The notes under the pieces: generated by a model | What the model saw: only the letters and a program-made list of their open reading frames with translations | What the model was told of the DNA's origin: nothing | Database searches by the model: none | Source: Streptomyces sp. cg36 | Lineage (GTDB): Bacteria; Actinomycetota; Actinomycetes; Streptomycetales; Streptomycetaceae | Length of the DNA: 64,000 bases | NCBI RefSeq assembly: GCF_041080675.1 | Contig: NZ_CP163521.1 | Location: 248,001-312,000, forward strand | Direction of reading: 5' to 3' | In this document: positions 39,699 through 48,439 of the stretch, in pieces | Layout: each line of letters begins with the position of its first letter | How positions within the stretch are numbered: the stretch's first letter is position 1 | Program-made: the position numbers and the translations under genes

Positions 39699-40609
39699 GG
39701 GGACATCTTCTCGCGGATCATGAGCCGAAGTGGCTGCTCGGGCCTGCGCAGCTGGCGCAGCAGTGCGTCGCGTGGTCGGTGCGCGGCGCGGCGAGGGCGG
39801 CGAACCGGGCTCGGATCATCGTTCCGGCACCTGCCTCGTGTACGGAGTACGTGGTCAACTTTTCTTCCCCAGGCTGGTATTGCACTTGCTCGACTTCTCC
39901 GGTCCCCCTGCGAGAGCATTTCCGGGAGGGGCGGCGGGGTCCGGTGGGGGAGTGGCGGACGGATCGGAGAGCGGCCATGCGTCAGCGGCCACACGACGGG
40001 TACGGCGATCGCCAAGTGCGGCGCATGGAGCCCGGCCTGGAGGGCGGACGCGGCGACCGGGACCAGAGCGGCGCTGCGGCCGAGTGTGAGCTACCAGCCG
40101 TGCTCGCCGATCCACGTGCCCAGGCCCTGGAGTGCGAGGCCGGTGCTGAGGGCGATGCGTCGGCCGGCCACCCCACGGCTTCACCACCGAATTCGTCGCT
40201 GTCCGCGGCCCCACCACCCCGTCCTGCCTATCCATGAACATGGTGCGGGGGAGATCCGGGCGTGCGGCACTGGTGACTGCGCCGCAGTCGCCCCCCCCCC
40301 GCCTGGGCGCCCGCCGACTACCGCGTGGATCTCCCCGGCGGAGCGCTCTGCGTCACCGCCCACCCTCACCGGCCCCGCCGAGACACGGCGTCGACGACAC
40401 CCGCCACCAGCTTCCCCCCCGATCGGTGCCACTCCACTCCCGCCGTCAGGCCCTCGGCTGACTGCGTGTAGAACGGCGAGCGCTCATGGAGGGGCGGGAG
40501 GGCGGACAACGCCCAGCGGTCCGCGGTGAGACCGCTGGGCTCGTGAAACCTTCTGGTCAACCGGTGGGCGGAATGGCAGGCTCTGCTTCCTCTCGAAGGG
40601 AGCCGCATC
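39699..40609. other. 910 bp without a firmly supported gene
   Basis: Several open frames overlap here but are Arg/Pro-rich shadows. One minus-strand frame ending at 39718 reads YQPGEEKLTTYSVHEAGAGT and then TDHATHCCASCAGPSSHFGS (a CC-x2-C tail) and could be a small Cys-containing protein, but I find no start with a ribosome-binding site. A run of ten C occurs near 40292. No clear hairpins. Confidence 0.4.
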
Positions 40610-41026
40610 ATGACCGGCAAGCCGGAGATCGAACGTGTCGACTGCACCGACTGCTTTGCCATGCCGGGGCCCGACAACACGCGCATCGCGCACCTGAAAA
40701 CCGGCGGAGGGATGAGCGAGACCTGGCACACGCCCGACTGCCCGGCCCTGGCCATCATGAAGATCACCATGGAAGAAGGAGGCAGGCGAATCCGGGAGCA
40801 AGAAGCCTGGGCAAGGGGCGTGTTCCCGTCCGCGCATGCGCGACTGAAGGAAGCAGCAGCCGGCCTGCCGCCAGGCAGCGCTGCCCAGCCCTTCGTCGAC
40901 GCCCTCACCGAGCTGGTCCAGGCACAAGCCGACGCCACCGGCTTCCTCATCCTGCCCCACTGGGTGGAGATCCTGGAACGCCACTTCCCGCCGCAACTCC
41001 CCGATCTTGAGCGGACCCTCCCCTGA
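40610..41026 (+). CDS. hypothetical protein, 138 aa
   Basis: ATG 40610 is preceded by GAAGGGAG at about 8 bases. The product begins MTGKPEIERVDCTDCFAMPG with a C-x2-C pair and a third Cys with His nearby (ETWHTPDCPALAIM), a possible zinc site. It continues as a helical region (KITMEEGGRRIREQEAWARG, ALTELVQAQADATGFLILPH). No family recognised. It stands alone. Confidence 0.7.
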   Translation: MTGKPEIERVDCTDCFAMPGPDNTRIAHLKTGGGMSETWHTPDCPALAIMKITMEEGGRRIREQEAWARGVFPSAHARLKEAAAGLPPGSAAQPFVDALTELVQAQADATGFLILPHWVEILERHFPPQLPDLERTLP

Positions 41027-41252
41027 CACCTGCGCGCCCAGGACACGGGGTTGAGCGGGGCCGGCGTCGTGCGAAGTGGCCGCAGGCCTCGCTCGTTCCG
41101 CCTGCCCGTGACAGACGGTGCCTCCACCGTAGGGCGTGGCAGGCACTGATGCGCTGACCATGCGGCAACACGGTGACGCCGCAACTGGTGCCGGTCTTCC
41201 CCGGGCGGGTAGCGTCCCCCTTTACCTTCATCGGGACGGAGGGGCGCGGGGG

Positions 41253-41834
41253 ATGCGGTTACGTGCTGAACACTGGGAAGCGCTGCGCACCGCCGCGGCC
41301 GGAGAGGCCGCGGAGCAGGGCTGGGTCGGCCCGGCGTGCGGAATCTCCGCGGCGGTCTTCCGCGGCCTGGCCAGCCTGGGCCTGTGTGAGATGGCCCCGC
41401 CCGAACAGGTGCCCGCCCTCGGACTGGGCCGTCAGGCCGGCTGGGCCGTGCGCCTGACCGACGACGGCCACGACGCCCTGGTCTACGAGGCCCTGCGCAA
41501 CGCCACCCCGCCCGCGAACCCCGCGACTGCCTCCGACGCGGACGCCGGCCGGCGACGGGTCGGGCTGTCACCCGTGGACATGCTGGTTCTACGCCGCTAT
41601 GTAGCGGCGGCCGCGGCGCTGCGATCTCCGCCCGTGAAGGGCCTGGAGAAGGCGCTGCTCGATGCCGTTCAGGAGGCGCAGGGCGGCCGCTACGTGCTGT
41701 GGCTGACGGAGCAGGAGGTGGCTTCCGTGGCGCGGGCCTTCTTCCTCGAGCGGATTTCTGGGACGAGCGCGTCGGCCAACCGGCTCGGCCGGGAACACGG
41801 AGCCATCTACCAAAGCGGCCAGAACGCCCGGTAA
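41253..41834 (+). CDS. DUF6417-like hypothetical protein, 193 aa
   Basis: ATG 41253 follows a GGGGCGCGGGGG run. The product reads MRLRAEHWEALRTAAAGEAA, then a winged-helix-like segment (FRGLASLGLCEMAPPEQVPA, AGWAVRLTDDGHDALVYEAL). The C-terminal domain follows (VGLSPVDMLVLRRYVAAAAA, WLTEQEVASVARAFFLERIS, ANRLGREHGAIYQSGQ). It resembles streptomycete proteins grouped as DUF6417; that name is a recollection and was not checked. Possibly DNA-binding. It ends just before an insertion sequence. Confidence 0.65.
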   Translation: MRLRAEHWEALRTAAAGEAAEQGWVGPACGISAAVFRGLASLGLCEMAPPEQVPALGLGRQAGWAVRLTDDGHDALVYEALRNATPPANPATASDADAGRRRVGLSPVDMLVLRRYVAAAAALRSPPVKGLEKALLDAVQEAQGGRYVLWLTEQEVASVARAFFLERISGTSASANRLGREHGAIYQSGQNAR

Positions 41835-41885
41835 TGCCGGCCGGCGGCTGGTGTCCTGGCCGCGGGCGAGGGGCTGAACGCGCTA

Positions 41886-42888
41886 GGCGCTGTTTCTTGG
41901 ATCATGTTCGGAGCCAGATGGTGAGGGCTGCGAGGGTGATGGTGCCGAGGTAGATGTAGGCCCGTTTCTCGTAGCGTGTGGCGACGGCACGGAAGCCCTT
42001 GAGCCGGTTGATGGCACGTTCGACGGTGTTGCGTTTCTTGTAACGCTCGCTGTCGAAGCCGGTGGGACGGCCGCCCCGGGAGCCTCGGTTGTGCCGGTGA
42101 CGCTGCTGGTCAAGACGTTCGGGGATGGTGTGGCGGATCCCGCGTCGTCGCAGGTAGCGGCGGTTCTTGCGGGAGGTGTAGGCCTTGTCCGCCAGGACAC
42201 GGTCGGGCCGGGTGCGGGGGTAGCCAACTCCGATACGGGGCACGGACAACCGCTCCAGCACACGCTCGAGTTGTGGGCCGTCACCGTAGTGACCAGGTGT
42301 CAGGACGAGACAGAGGGGCCAAGCAGCGTCCGTCGGCGGCGAGGTGGACTTTGGTGGTGAAACCCCCGCGGGAACGTCCCAGGCACTCGCCGATCTGACC
42401 ACCTCCTCCAGCCGGACGGCCAGTTTCCGAAGAACCGGATCGACCTGATTCGTCCCCGACGCGACCCCCTTTTGAGGAATCACAACGGGCGGCTCCTTCT
42501 TCGCACCGGCAGCATGCTGGTGAGCCCGCACCGTGGTGGAGTCCACCGACACGTCCCAGTCGATCCGCCCTTCGGCGTCCTCCGCAGCCTGCACCTTCGA
42601 CAGCAGCATCGTCCACGTCCCATCCGCTGACCAGCGGCGATGACGTTTATAAACCGTCTCCCGGCCCGAACCGCTCAGGCAGATCCCGCCACTGCACACC
42701 CGTCCGCACCCGGTACAACACCCCGTTGATCACCCGACGGTGATCACTCCACCGACCCCCACGAGCACCACCACGAGGCAAGAACGCCTCCAGCCGATCC
42801 CACTCCGCATTCGTCAGATCCCCACGACCCATACAGCCAGCGTGACCCCAACACCCCACACCTGTCAGGAGATCCAAGAAACAGCGCC
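41886..42888 (-). mobile_element. IS5-family (IS427-type) insertion sequence, decayed
   Basis: Perfect terminal inverted repeats of 18 bases (GGCGCTGTTTCTTGGATC at 41886-41903 and its complement at 42871-42888) bound a 1003-bp element, flanked on each side by TA, the expected target duplication for this group. The transposase frame inside is broken, so the copy is probably not able to move by itself. Confidence 0.9.
41902..42833 (-). pseudogene. IS5-family transposase with several frameshifts
   Basis: The N-terminus (MGRGDLTNAEWDRLEAFLPR, then GVQWRDLPERFGP) is followed by a frame change. The continuation ETVYKRHRRWSADGTWTMLL is in another frame, apparently by loss of one base in the usual 'FGPWETVYKRH'. 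A second change separates LRKLAVRLEE from GECLGRSRGGFTTKVHLAAD, and a third returns to the frame of LCLVLTPGHYGDGPQLERVL, DKAYTSRKNRRYLRRRGIRH and RNTVERAINRLKGFRAVATR. The catalytic Asp (VSVDSTTVRAH, then DRVLADKAYTS) and Glu (NTVERAIN) are still readable. The number of lesions argues for decay rather than programmed frameshifting. Confidence 0.85.
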
Positions 42889-42893
42889 TAGTT

Positions 42894-43622
42894 CTATCGC
42901 CTTCTTTCCATTCCTGCCGCAGGCCGCAGCAGATTGCGGGCGAGGGCCGCTCTGGTGACGGCGCCCGTCGGGCTTTCCCCGCCTGAGATCTGGCGGACGC
43001 ACTCGATCTGCCATCCGCGTGGCAGGGCGAGAAGCGTGTGGAGGATTTCCAGGGCGAGGTAGGTGGTGCCGGGGCCGTCGGCGCCGGGTTCATCGACCCA
43101 GGTCGGTGTGCGGTAGCGGGCGCGTGCGCACCGGTCGAGGACAGCGTCGAGGGCGGGCGGCGCGGGCGGGGTGGGGCGCCACGGTGCGGCCCGTTCCGGC
43201 TCGGTGCGGCGCAGCGCCTCGGCCTGCCATTCGTCGGGCAGCGCGAGGAGCTCGCGGTGGAGGCGCACGGCATCGGTGGCCTGTTGCGCGCGGTCGGGGA
43301 GTGCATAGCGCCAGCAGTCCGTATCGGGGTCCAGCCAGGTGGCGAAATAGGCGAGTTCACGGGCCAGCGGGGCGAGGCGGGGGCCCCACTGCTGTTCGGT
43401 GACGCGGGTGGGCAGGGCACTGCGCAGGCAGTAGGCCGAGGCGAGGGCCGCCGAGACGGCGGCGTGATCGTGGTCGGGGAGCGCCTGCCACCGGCCGGCT
43501 TCGTGCAGGCCGTCCCAGAGCCGGGTGGCGGCCGCCCCGGCGGCCTGCACCATGTCCGGCCACGGGTGGTGCTGCCACCGCAGCAGGATGTCCAGGTCGT
43601 GGCGCAGGTCTTTGAGGTCCAT
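42894..43622 (-). CDS. hypothetical protein following the HPr-kinase-like gene, 242 aa
   Basis: ATG 43622 overlaps the TGA of the upstream kinase-like gene (ATGA), so both are co-translated. The protein begins MDLKDLRHDLDILLRWQHHP and is rich in Ala, Leu and Trp with helical segments (DMVQAAGAAATRLWDGLHEA, HAAVSAALASAYCLRSALPT, LAPLARELAYFATWLDPDTD). The C-terminal half repeats the style (YLALEILHTLLALPRGWQIE). No signal, membrane segment or motif. It may be a partner of the kinase-like protein. The gene ends 5 bases before the IS end at 42888, so its last codons could have been altered by the insertion. Confidence 0.75.
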   Translation of the reverse strand: MDLKDLRHDLDILLRWQHHPWPDMVQAAGAAATRLWDGLHEAGRWQALPDHDHAAVSAALASAYCLRSALPTRVTEQQWGPRLAPLARELAYFATWLDPDTDCWRYALPDRAQQATDAVRLHRELLALPDEWQAEALRRTEPERAAPWRPTPPAPPALDAVLDRCARARYRTPTWVDEPGADGPGTTYLALEILHTLLALPRGWQIECVRQISGGESPTGAVTRAALARNLLRPAAGMERRR

Positions 43623-44737
43623 CAGGCGGTCACCTTGGTGAGCAGGGAGCTGTTCGCGTCGCTGTCGTGGCTGAGAGCGAGGGCCTGGCAGGGCAGGAGG
43701 CGCAGGGCAGCGGCGGTCTGGTCGGTGTACTGCTCGCCGCCCGCGGGGGGCAGCAGCTCGAACACGTCGGGGTAGCGGCTCTCGGTGTCCCGGGTGACGA
43801 AGTGGGCGGGGGTGAGCTGAGGGTCCTCGTCGCGTACGGCCGGGGTGGTGTCGGGCGTGAGGGTGGGGAACAGGAGCCGTGTGGCCTGGCCCTGGGTAGC
43901 CAGGGTCAGGCCGAGCCAGTCGGCGAGCTGGCCGGGATGGAATCGGACCCGGAGTTCCGTGCCGCGGGCGGTGCGGACCGGCGTCCGTGATCCGCTGAGC
44001 AGGGCGTCGGTGACGCGCTGGTCCTGGGTCGGGTCCAGCACATCCCCGCCTTGCACCCGGTCGGCGACTGCGGCGTACAGGCCGAGGGAGTTGAGGAGCC
44101 CGACGCCCACGGATGCGGCTGTGGGCCAAGGCAGGACCCGTACCCGGAATCCCGAACGGCGGACGAAGACGCGGTCGGTGGCGAGCAGCGACCACCCGGC
44201 ACGGGCGAGGAGGAGGGCCACGGTGGTTTTGCCTGCGCCCTCGGGCCCGAGGGCGAGGACGGTGCGGCCGTCGGGGTCGGTGACGGCGGAGGCGTGCAGC
44301 ATGGACCAGCCGTCGGCGAGGAGCTGCCCGCGGATCCGCTCGCGCACGAGGCGGGCCGCAGCAAGGGCGACCGGGAGTGCGTCGTGGCCGAAGATCTGGA
44401 GCGGTCCGCCGGGCTCATAGCGGTAAGCAACCTGTTCGCCCGGCTGGGCGGCGAGCAGGACGTCCCCCGGGGTGCGCCGGTAGATCATCGAGGCGCCCGC
44501 GTACCGGGTCGACTCGTGCCGGCAGGCGAGGACGTCCTGAGTGAGCTCGTCGGCCTCCACAGGGCAGACGTCCGCCTCCACCAGGGGCCCCGCATAAGGG
44601 GGGTGCTCGGCGCTGGTGGTCCACCAGGAGCCGAAGTGGTCGCGGGCCCAGGCGGTCACCAGGTAGTGGCAGGAGCTGAGGGTCACGCGGTGGGTGGCAG
44701 CGCTGATCGTTACGGCGTGCTGCGCGGTCGGGGGCAT
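43622..44737 (-). CDS. HPr-kinase-like P-loop protein
   Basis: ATG 44737 follows GGAAGG at about 9 bases; a longer version from GTG 44854 (overlapping the DUF6415 stop by GTGA) would add a Pro/Arg-rich tail and is possible. The 371-residue product has the HprK-like core: SMLHASAVTDPDGRTVLALG, the Walker A loop GPEGAGKTT, ARAGWSLLATDRVFVRR, then LPWPTAASVGVGLLNSLGLY. In lasso-peptide and other RiPP clusters HprK homologues phosphorylate the peptide or act as accessory enzymes. It lies in a minus-strand operon DUF6415 - this gene - 43622, opposite a divergent regulator. Confidence 0.82.
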   Translation of the reverse strand: MPPTAQHAVTISAATHRVTLSSCHYLVTAWARDHFGSWWTTSAEHPPYAGPLVEADVCPVEADELTQDVLACRHESTRYAGASMIYRRTPGDVLLAAQPGEQVAYRYEPGGPLQIFGHDALPVALAAARLVRERIRGQLLADGWSMLHASAVTDPDGRTVLALGPEGAGKTTVALLLARAGWSLLATDRVFVRRSGFRVRVLPWPTAASVGVGLLNSLGLYAAVADRVQGGDVLDPTQDQRVTDALLSGSRTPVRTARGTELRVRFHPGQLADWLGLTLATQGQATRLLFPTLTPDTTPAVRDEDPQLTPAHFVTRDTESRYPDVFELLPPAGGEQYTDQTAAALRLLPCQALALSHDSDANSSLLTKVTA

Positions 44738-44850
44738 GCGAGGGGGCCTTCCGGGTGGGTGGAGCGAGGGCCGCGTGCGGCCTGGAGCCTGATTCGGACG
44801 GTCTTCTGGGCGCCCGTGCCGGAGGGTGGGGTCCGCCCCGGCGCGGGCCG

Positions 44851-45171
44851 TCACAACGGCCGGGCGCCGAAGCGCAGGAGCTGCTCGACGACCCCGGCCC
44901 GCAGCCGCAGGACGGCCGCCGGGTCTTCGCCGGTCCGCTCCACCAGGAGGTGGCGGGCGAGGCGGACCGTGCCCTCGGCGACATCGCGGGCCCGGTCCGC
45001 CTCCATCCGCCGCACCCGCGCCCCGGCATCCTCGGCCAGCAGCGCGAGGTAGCCGCCCAGACGCTCCCGGCAGGCTCCCGCCCGCTCATCCGCCGGCGCG
45101 CGGACCAGGGCCTTGGCCAGGCGGACGTCACGGTTCATGTCGGCGGCCGTCGGGTTGGTCATGGCGCTCAT
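44851..45171 (-). CDS. DUF6415 family natural-product-associated protein
   Basis: ATG 45171 has AAGGA about 8 bases upstream. The 106-residue product follows the DUF6415 pattern: RERLGGYLALLAEDAGARVR, then RARDVAEGTVRLARHLLVER and GEDPAAVLRLRAGVVEQLLR. Its paralogue is the gene at 49855 (RVRQRLRGYITVLAVPAESR, ERDVAAGTVRHARSLATSGG). DUF6415 proteins are seen next to natural-product clusters, role unknown. The gene diverges from the HTH-TPR regulator at 45355. Confidence 0.8.
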   Translation of the reverse strand: MSAMTNPTAADMNRDVRLAKALVRAPADERAGACRERLGGYLALLAEDAGARVRRMEADRARDVAEGTVRLARHLLVERTGEDPAAVLRLRAGVVEQLLRFGARPL

Positions 45172-45354
45172 GGGGAGAGTCCTTCCACAGCTCCGCGGCC
45201 CCGCCCCGGACCGGGGAGCGCCGCACGCAGTAAGTAACCGCCGGTGCGACCGAGTTGGCCATGCCGAAGCAGGCACGGGCCTGCCGCACCCCTCCTGTCC
45301 AATTGACTGTTCCTTTACCTGCGCGGTGCGGCAGCCCAGCTCTACCGTGGGGGC
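45172..45354. promoter_or_regulatory. divergent promoter region between DUF6415 and the HTH-TPR regulator
   Basis: This 183-base gap lies between two divergently read starts. It corresponds in place and length to 49682-49854 in the second copy of the module, so both are expected to carry the operators of the regulators. TTGACTGTTCCTTTACC near 45305 may contain a promoter element for the plus-strand gene. Confidence 0.5.
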
Positions 45355-46572
45355 ATGGAGCGCACGCGCAATGTCGCGCTGATCCGGTGGATGGACGACA
45401 CCGGGACCAGGACCCGCGAACTCACCGACGCCGTCAACGACGCCGTACGCGAACTGACGGGACGACAGGGGCAGGTCACGGAACGGACCGTCATGAAATG
45501 GAGGTCCGGCGAGACCCGCAGGCCACAGTCGGTGCAGCGCGCCGCACTGCGGGCCGTCACCGGCCTGACCGACCAACAATTGGGGTTCGCCGTGCGCCGC
45601 CGAAACTTCATCGCCACCGCCGCCGCCGTCTCCACAGTTCCTCTCCTGGGCGCCCGCCCGTCCGTCGGCACCTGCGACGTCATCCGGCTCCGCGAAGGCA
45701 TGGACGCACTCACCCACCTCGACCAGCGCAGGGGCGGGCATGCCGCCCTGGAACGCTCCGCTCTGGCCGGTGCCACCGAAGCAGTCGCGCTGCAGCAGAA
45801 GGCGGCCTCCCAGACCATCCGGCAGCGCCTGTTCAGCGTGGCCGCCAACTACACCGCGGCCGCCGCCTGGTCCTGCATCGACGCCCGGCACAACAGCCGC
45901 GCACAGGCACACCTCAACGAAGCCCTCCGGCTGGCCGGGATGGCACAGGACCCCATCGCCCAGATGCGCGTATGGAACTCCACCGCGATCCTCGCCCACC
46001 AGCGCGGCGACGCCGGGGAAGTCATCGCCGCAGCCCACGCCGCACAGGCCACCGCGATCACCCGCCGCGACCCGCTCTTCGCGTCCCTCGCACACGCCCG
46101 CACCGCCATCGGACACGCCCAGCATGGCGACCGGCAAGCCGCCCTCCGCTCACTCGGCCACGCCGAAGACGCCCTCACACGCGCCCAGCCACAACCCCGG
46201 CCCGGCTGGATCGCCTTCTACGGGCCTGCGGAACTGCACGCCCTGACCGGCCTCATCCGCAACCAGCTCGCCGACCCCGCCAACGCCGAGGCAGCCGCCC
46301 ACCGGGCGCTGGCCGCGCTCCCCGCCGCCTACCGCCGCAACCGCGCGATGACCACCATGGACCTCGCCACCGCCCAGCTCCACCAAGGCGACGTCGAACA
46401 AGCCTGCACGACGACTGAGGGGGTCTTCACCCTCATGTCCGGCAGCCCCCTGCCCGGCCGCCTGCGCGTGCTGCTCGGCGACTACTACCGCGAACTGCTC
46501 ACCCTCGCACCCTCCGCCCAGATCGCGCGGGAGTGGGGCGACCGCTACCGATCCCAATGGAGCCCTTCTTGA
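45355..46572 (+). CDS. HTH-TPR transcriptional regulator (copy 1)
   Basis: ATG 45355 starts a 405-residue protein. The N-terminal 80 residues contain an HTH-like region (ELTDAVNDAVRELTGRQGQV, then TERTVMKWRSGETRRPQSVQ). A VRRRNFIATAAAVSTVPLL segment, which looks like a Tat-type signal but is common in such regulators, precedes an all-helical TPR domain (AANYTAAAAWSCIDARHNSR, AQAHLNEALRLAGMAQDPIA, ATAITRRDPLFASLAHARTA). Its closest relative in the window is the regulator at 48440-49681. The GNAT gene starts inside its last codons. Confidence 0.82.
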   Translation: MERTRNVALIRWMDDTGTRTRELTDAVNDAVRELTGRQGQVTERTVMKWRSGETRRPQSVQRAALRAVTGLTDQQLGFAVRRRNFIATAAAVSTVPLLGARPSVGTCDVIRLREGMDALTHLDQRRGGHAALERSALAGATEAVALQQKAASQTIRQRLFSVAANYTAAAAWSCIDARHNSRAQAHLNEALRLAGMAQDPIAQMRVWNSTAILAHQRGDAGEVIAAAHAAQATAITRRDPLFASLAHARTAIGHAQHGDRQAALRSLGHAEDALTRAQPQPRPGWIAFYGPAELHALTGLIRNQLADPANAEAAAHRALAALPAAYRRNRAMTTMDLATAQLHQGDVEQACTTTEGVFTLMSGSPLPGRLRVLLGDYYRELLTLAPSAQIAREWGDRYRSQWSPS

Positions 46573-47099
46573 CCACCACCGCGCACACCATCGAATTGCG
46601 CCACTACCAGCACGCCGACCTCGCCACCATCCGCCAGACCCTCCTCGACGTCCACACCGACGCCTACGCCGACCGGATGCACGAGGAGTTCGTGCAGCGC
46701 TTCCCGTGGTTCGTCGACCACTGGGGCGCCCGGGCCGGATTCTCCTGCGTCATCGCCTATGACCACGGCACGCCGGTCGGCTTCACCTACGGCGCCCCCT
46801 GCGAGCCGGGCCGGGAATGGTGGCGCGAATACCTCGACCCCTCCCCGGCCGACCCGACGACGTTCTCGGTGTCCGAGCTGATGCTGCGGCCCGCCTGGCG
46901 CAAGAAGCGACTCGGTGAACGCCTGCACACCGCACTCCTCCACGGCAGGCCCGAGGCCCTGGCCGTGCTCACCGTCGACACCAAACGGCCCCGCCTGCAG
47001 GCCATGTACGAGGCGTGGGGATACCGGAAGGTCGGCGAGCAGCAGCCCTTCCCCGACTCCCCGCTCTACGCGGTGATGCTGCTGGACCTCACAGCATGA
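46557..47099 (+). CDS. GNAT-family acetyltransferase (copy 1)
   Basis: ATG 46557 overlaps the regulator's end by 16 bases. The 180-residue product has the GNAT signs: IELRHYQHADLATIRQTLLD at the start, then VSELMLRPAWRKKRLGERLH (the acetyl-CoA-binding R/Q-x2-G/R-x-G/A type loop) and AVLTVDTKRPRLQAMYEAWG, YRKVGEQQPFPDSPLYAVM. It is the counterpart of the GNAT at 47874-48425, to which it matches motif by motif. It probably acetylates a metabolite or peptide linked to the cluster, or a neighbouring protein. Confidence 0.85.
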   Translation: MEPFLTTTAHTIELRHYQHADLATIRQTLLDVHTDAYADRMHEEFVQRFPWFVDHWGARAGFSCVIAYDHGTPVGFTYGAPCEPGREWWREYLDPSPADPTTFSVSELMLRPAWRKKRLGERLHTALLHGRPEALAVLTVDTKRPRLQAMYEAWGYRKVGEQQPFPDSPLYAVMLLDLTA

Positions 47100-47233
47100 C
47101 GAACCCGCCCGCCGGCAGGGCAGAAGACCGCACATGACTGGGGTGGGGACCGGCCGGTCCGGGGCGGCGGCGGGTGGCGCCGCGCGCAATATTCCCAGCG
47201 CGCATCCGCACGGCGCACCTAGGTTTGGCTGCG

Positions 47234-47500
47234 ATGAAGAAGCGTGTGCAATTCACCGAGCAAGTGGTCCGGTTCCGCGACTACCTGCCCGCGGCAGACC
47301 GGCAGAACCTGATACGGCTGATCGACCGGATCGCGGCCAACCCCGAAGGCCCCGAAACCCACCTCGCCTACACCACTGACACAGTGACCCGCTCGGCCTG
47401 GGACGACGGTGTCATGGTGCACTACGTCGTGACGGCTTTCTGGGTGGTCGTCATCGAGGCAGACATCTACGACGCCGCCCGCGGCTACAACGAGATATAG
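47234..47500 (+). CDS. small hypothetical protein, possibly RelE/ParE-like, 88 aa
   Basis: ATG 47234 (MKKRVQFTEQVVRFRDYLPA) starts an 88-residue protein. It has a helical hairpin (ADRQNLIRLIDRIAANPEGP) followed by beta strands (LAYTTDTVTRSAWDDGVMVH, YVVTAFWVVVIEADIYDAAR). The helix-hairpin plus antiparallel sheet order resembles RelE/ParE-type toxins, but no antitoxin partner is seen. It stands alone between the two inverted modules, near their centre of symmetry. Confidence 0.6.
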   Translation: MKKRVQFTEQVVRFRDYLPAADRQNLIRLIDRIAANPEGPETHLAYTTDTVTRSAWDDGVMVHYVVTAFWVVVIEADIYDAARGYNEI

Positions 47501-47873
47501 CATCAAGGTGAGGGCGGCCCCCCAGGTCAGGCCCGCTTCCTTGGACGGTCGGCTCGCCGGCCCGCACCCCGCAGCCCCGCCAAGAACAGCACGGCGCTCT
47601 GCCCACGCCATGATCCACCGTCACGGCTGTCCGTCACCGGGTGAGGCGTGCTGCAACCGCAGCCCGGAAGCGCCCCCTGCCTGGCTGTCGCCCACTGCAC
47701 GGCCCGGATCGGACTCACGTGGCGGGGAGCCATCGGTCGACCAGAACGGTGAACGGTGGCGCGAACAGCCCCGCAGGGTGACGGCCGTGGTCCACGAAAC
47801 TGGCCAACGATGACACGCAGCCGCCGAACTCTGACTGAACGGAAGAGCAGCGGAATGACGTTCAACGTCAAGT
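47501..47873. other. 373-bp spacer between the inverted modules
   Basis: No supported gene. No strong hairpin. It separates the plus-strand copy (ends about 47500) from the minus-strand GNAT copy that ends at 47874. Confidence 0.4.
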
Positions 47874-48425
47874 TCAGCGCAGGGGCAGCAGCATGGCGTG
47901 GAACAGGGGGGCGTTCTCGATGCGGGGGCGGAGGTCGCCGAGGACGGTCCAGCCCCATGATTCGTACAGGGCACGCACTTTGGGGTGGTTCTGGTCGACG
48001 AGGAGGGTGGCGCGTTCTTCGGGGCGGTGGGTGAGCAGGGCGTCGTGGAGCTGTCTGGCGGCGCCGGTTTTCCGCCAGGGCGGGCGGACCATCAGCTCGC
48101 TGAGTGCGTAGGTGCGCTGTCCGCTCTCTTCGGTGACGGCGGGGTCGACGGGGGTGAGGAGGCCGCCCCACCAGCGGGCGTTCTCGGGCAGCGGGGCGCC
48201 GTAGGCGTAGCCGACGGGCTGCATGTCGTAGGCGTGGTCGTAGCCGACGGTGCAGGTCCAGCCCGGGCGTGAGGACCAGCCGTCGAGGCCCTGGGCGAAG
48301 CGGTCGACGGTGGCGAACGGATCCGTTTCGGCGGCTTGTTGGTAGATCTCGGCGTAGAGGTCGATCAGGAGCGGGCGCAGCCCGGCGGCTTGGTGGTGGT
48401 CGTAGTGCCGGATGTCGAGGGACAC
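47874..48425 (-). CDS. GNAT-family acetyltransferase (copy 2)
   Basis: GTG 48425 with GGAG about 8 bases upstream. The 183-residue product mirrors copy 1: SLDIRHYDHHQAAGLRPLLI at the start, VGYAYGAPLPENARWWGG, then LSELMVRPPWRKTGAARQLH, ATLLVDQNHPKVRALYESWG and PLFHAMLLP. It lies 14 bases downstream of the regulator 48440-49681 on the same strand. Confidence 0.85.
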   Translation of the reverse strand: MSLDIRHYDHHQAAGLRPLLIDLYAEIYQQAAETDPFATVDRFAQGLDGWSSRPGWTCTVGYDHAYDMQPVGYAYGAPLPENARWWGGLLTPVDPAVTEESGQRTYALSELMVRPPWRKTGAARQLHDALLTHRPEERATLLVDQNHPKVRALYESWGWTVLGDLRPRIENAPLFHAMLLPLR

Positions 48426-48439
48426 GGCGGGGGCTCCTG

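Noticed and set aside
40285..40305. Run of C bases near 40292 as a regulatory or phase-variable tract
   Set aside because: It lies in a non-coding stretch with no gene start nearby, and homopolymer C in such GC-rich DNA is also a common sequencing problem.
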